DNA from: Thermolongibacillus altinsuensis
GTDB taxonomy: Bacteria; Bacillota; Bacilli; Bacillales; Anoxybacillaceae
Direction: 5' to 3'
Assembly: GCF_004341205.1 (NCBI RefSeq)
Contig: NZ_SLUL01000002.1
Span: 186,001-250,000 of the forward strand
Length of the DNA: 64,000 nt
Part shown: in pieces, positions 63,955 through 64,000 of the stretch
Layout of the letters: every line of letters begins with the position of its first letter
Position numbering within the stretch: position 1 is the stretch's first letter
Notes under the pieces: model-generated
Database searches by the model: none
What the model was told of the DNA's origin: nothing
What the model saw: the letters and a program-made list of their open reading frames with translations, nothing else
Made by a program: the position numbers and the translations under genes

Positions 63955-64000
63955 ATGAAACGTCTGTTTGATTTTATATGTGCTTTATTAGGAATTATTA
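63955..64000 (+). CDS. Priming sugar transferase (partial, 5' end)
   Basis: Only 15 codons lie in the window: MKRLFDFICALLGII, running off the right edge. This is the usual beginning of EpsL/WcaJ-type bacterial sugar transferases, a basic start followed by a membrane helix. AAAGGTGATT is a good ribosome site. Position at the end of the capsule operon supports the call. Confidence 0.65.
   Translation, partial: MKRLFDFICALLGII

Noticed and set aside
1-64000. CRISPR arrays, tRNA or rRNA genes, intact insertion sequences, prophage genes
   Set aside because: No regularly spaced direct repeats, no tRNA-like or rRNA sequence and no transposase or integrase gene were seen on either strand by eye.

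Overview
The window looks like chromosome from a moderately thermophilic, S-layer-bearing Bacillaceae, most like Anoxybacillus or a close Geobacillus relative. The reasons are a ComK homologue, a Bacillus-type rbs operon, a SecA2/SlaP S-layer export pair, CsaB with SLH-domain surface proteins, a dedicated sortase with its acidic substrate, many strong AGGAGG-type ribosome binding sites and compact U-tailed terminators. No rRNA, tRNA, CRISPR array or intact transposon was seen. The genus is inferred from family content, not from a database match.

Layout. 1-4.3 kb: a tight five-gene module (Ycf46-like AAA+ ATPase, DUF2997, DUF1257-like protein, membrane helix-hairpin-helix protein, NrdG-like radical SAM activase) with no established function. 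4.4-10.2 kb: complete ribose operon rbsRKDACB with a promoter, a 20-bp palindromic operator/cre and a strong terminator. 10.2-18.1 kb: accessory and housekeeping genes (Rpn nuclease relic, macrodomain, membrane hydroxylase, VanZ-like, oxidoreductase, pRiA4b ORF-3-like, ROK fructokinase, polysaccharide deacetylase). This stretch includes a 200-nt multi-hairpin element and relics of a fructose-type PTS EIIB and ManA just upstream of the fructokinase. 18.3-23.6 kb: wall-polymer cluster tagA, flippase, DUF5693, csaB. 23.7-31.8 kb: chemoreceptor, comK, DUF1284, aspartokinase, acidic surface protein with sortase, ywpF, a possible small RNA, an XRE regulator and an orphan gene. 31.9-34.1 kb: galU and ugd. 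34.4-47.6 kb: S-layer province (slaP and secA2; a large subtilase; an SLH zinc-metalloprotease; an NlpC/P60-SLH protein; the 1011-residue S-layer protein with tandem promoters). 47.8-64 kb: exopolysaccharide region, with a TPR protein, an O-antigen-ligase-type protein and a Wzz-like protein. An 860-nt structured leader follows that probably contains an EAR-type antitermination RNA, and then an EpsC/CapD-first operon of flippase, polymerase, amidotransferase, glycosyltransferases and nucleotide-sugar enzymes, ending inside a priming sugar transferase.

How the parts fit. TagA, the flippase, DUF5693 and CsaB probably build a pyruvylated secondary cell-wall polymer. SLH domains of the S-layer protein, metalloprotease and NlpC/P60 protein would bind it, after export of at least some of them through SecA2/SlaP. 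GalU and Ugd supply UDP-glucose and UDP-glucuronate for wall and capsule glycans. The capsule operon adds its own epimerase, a second nucleotide-sugar dehydrogenase and an AsnB-type amidotransferase, which suggests a polymer with acidic and possibly amidated sugars. Its strain-specific centre (about 53.5-60.5 kb) is clearly more AT-rich than the flanks, as expected of an exchanged cassette.
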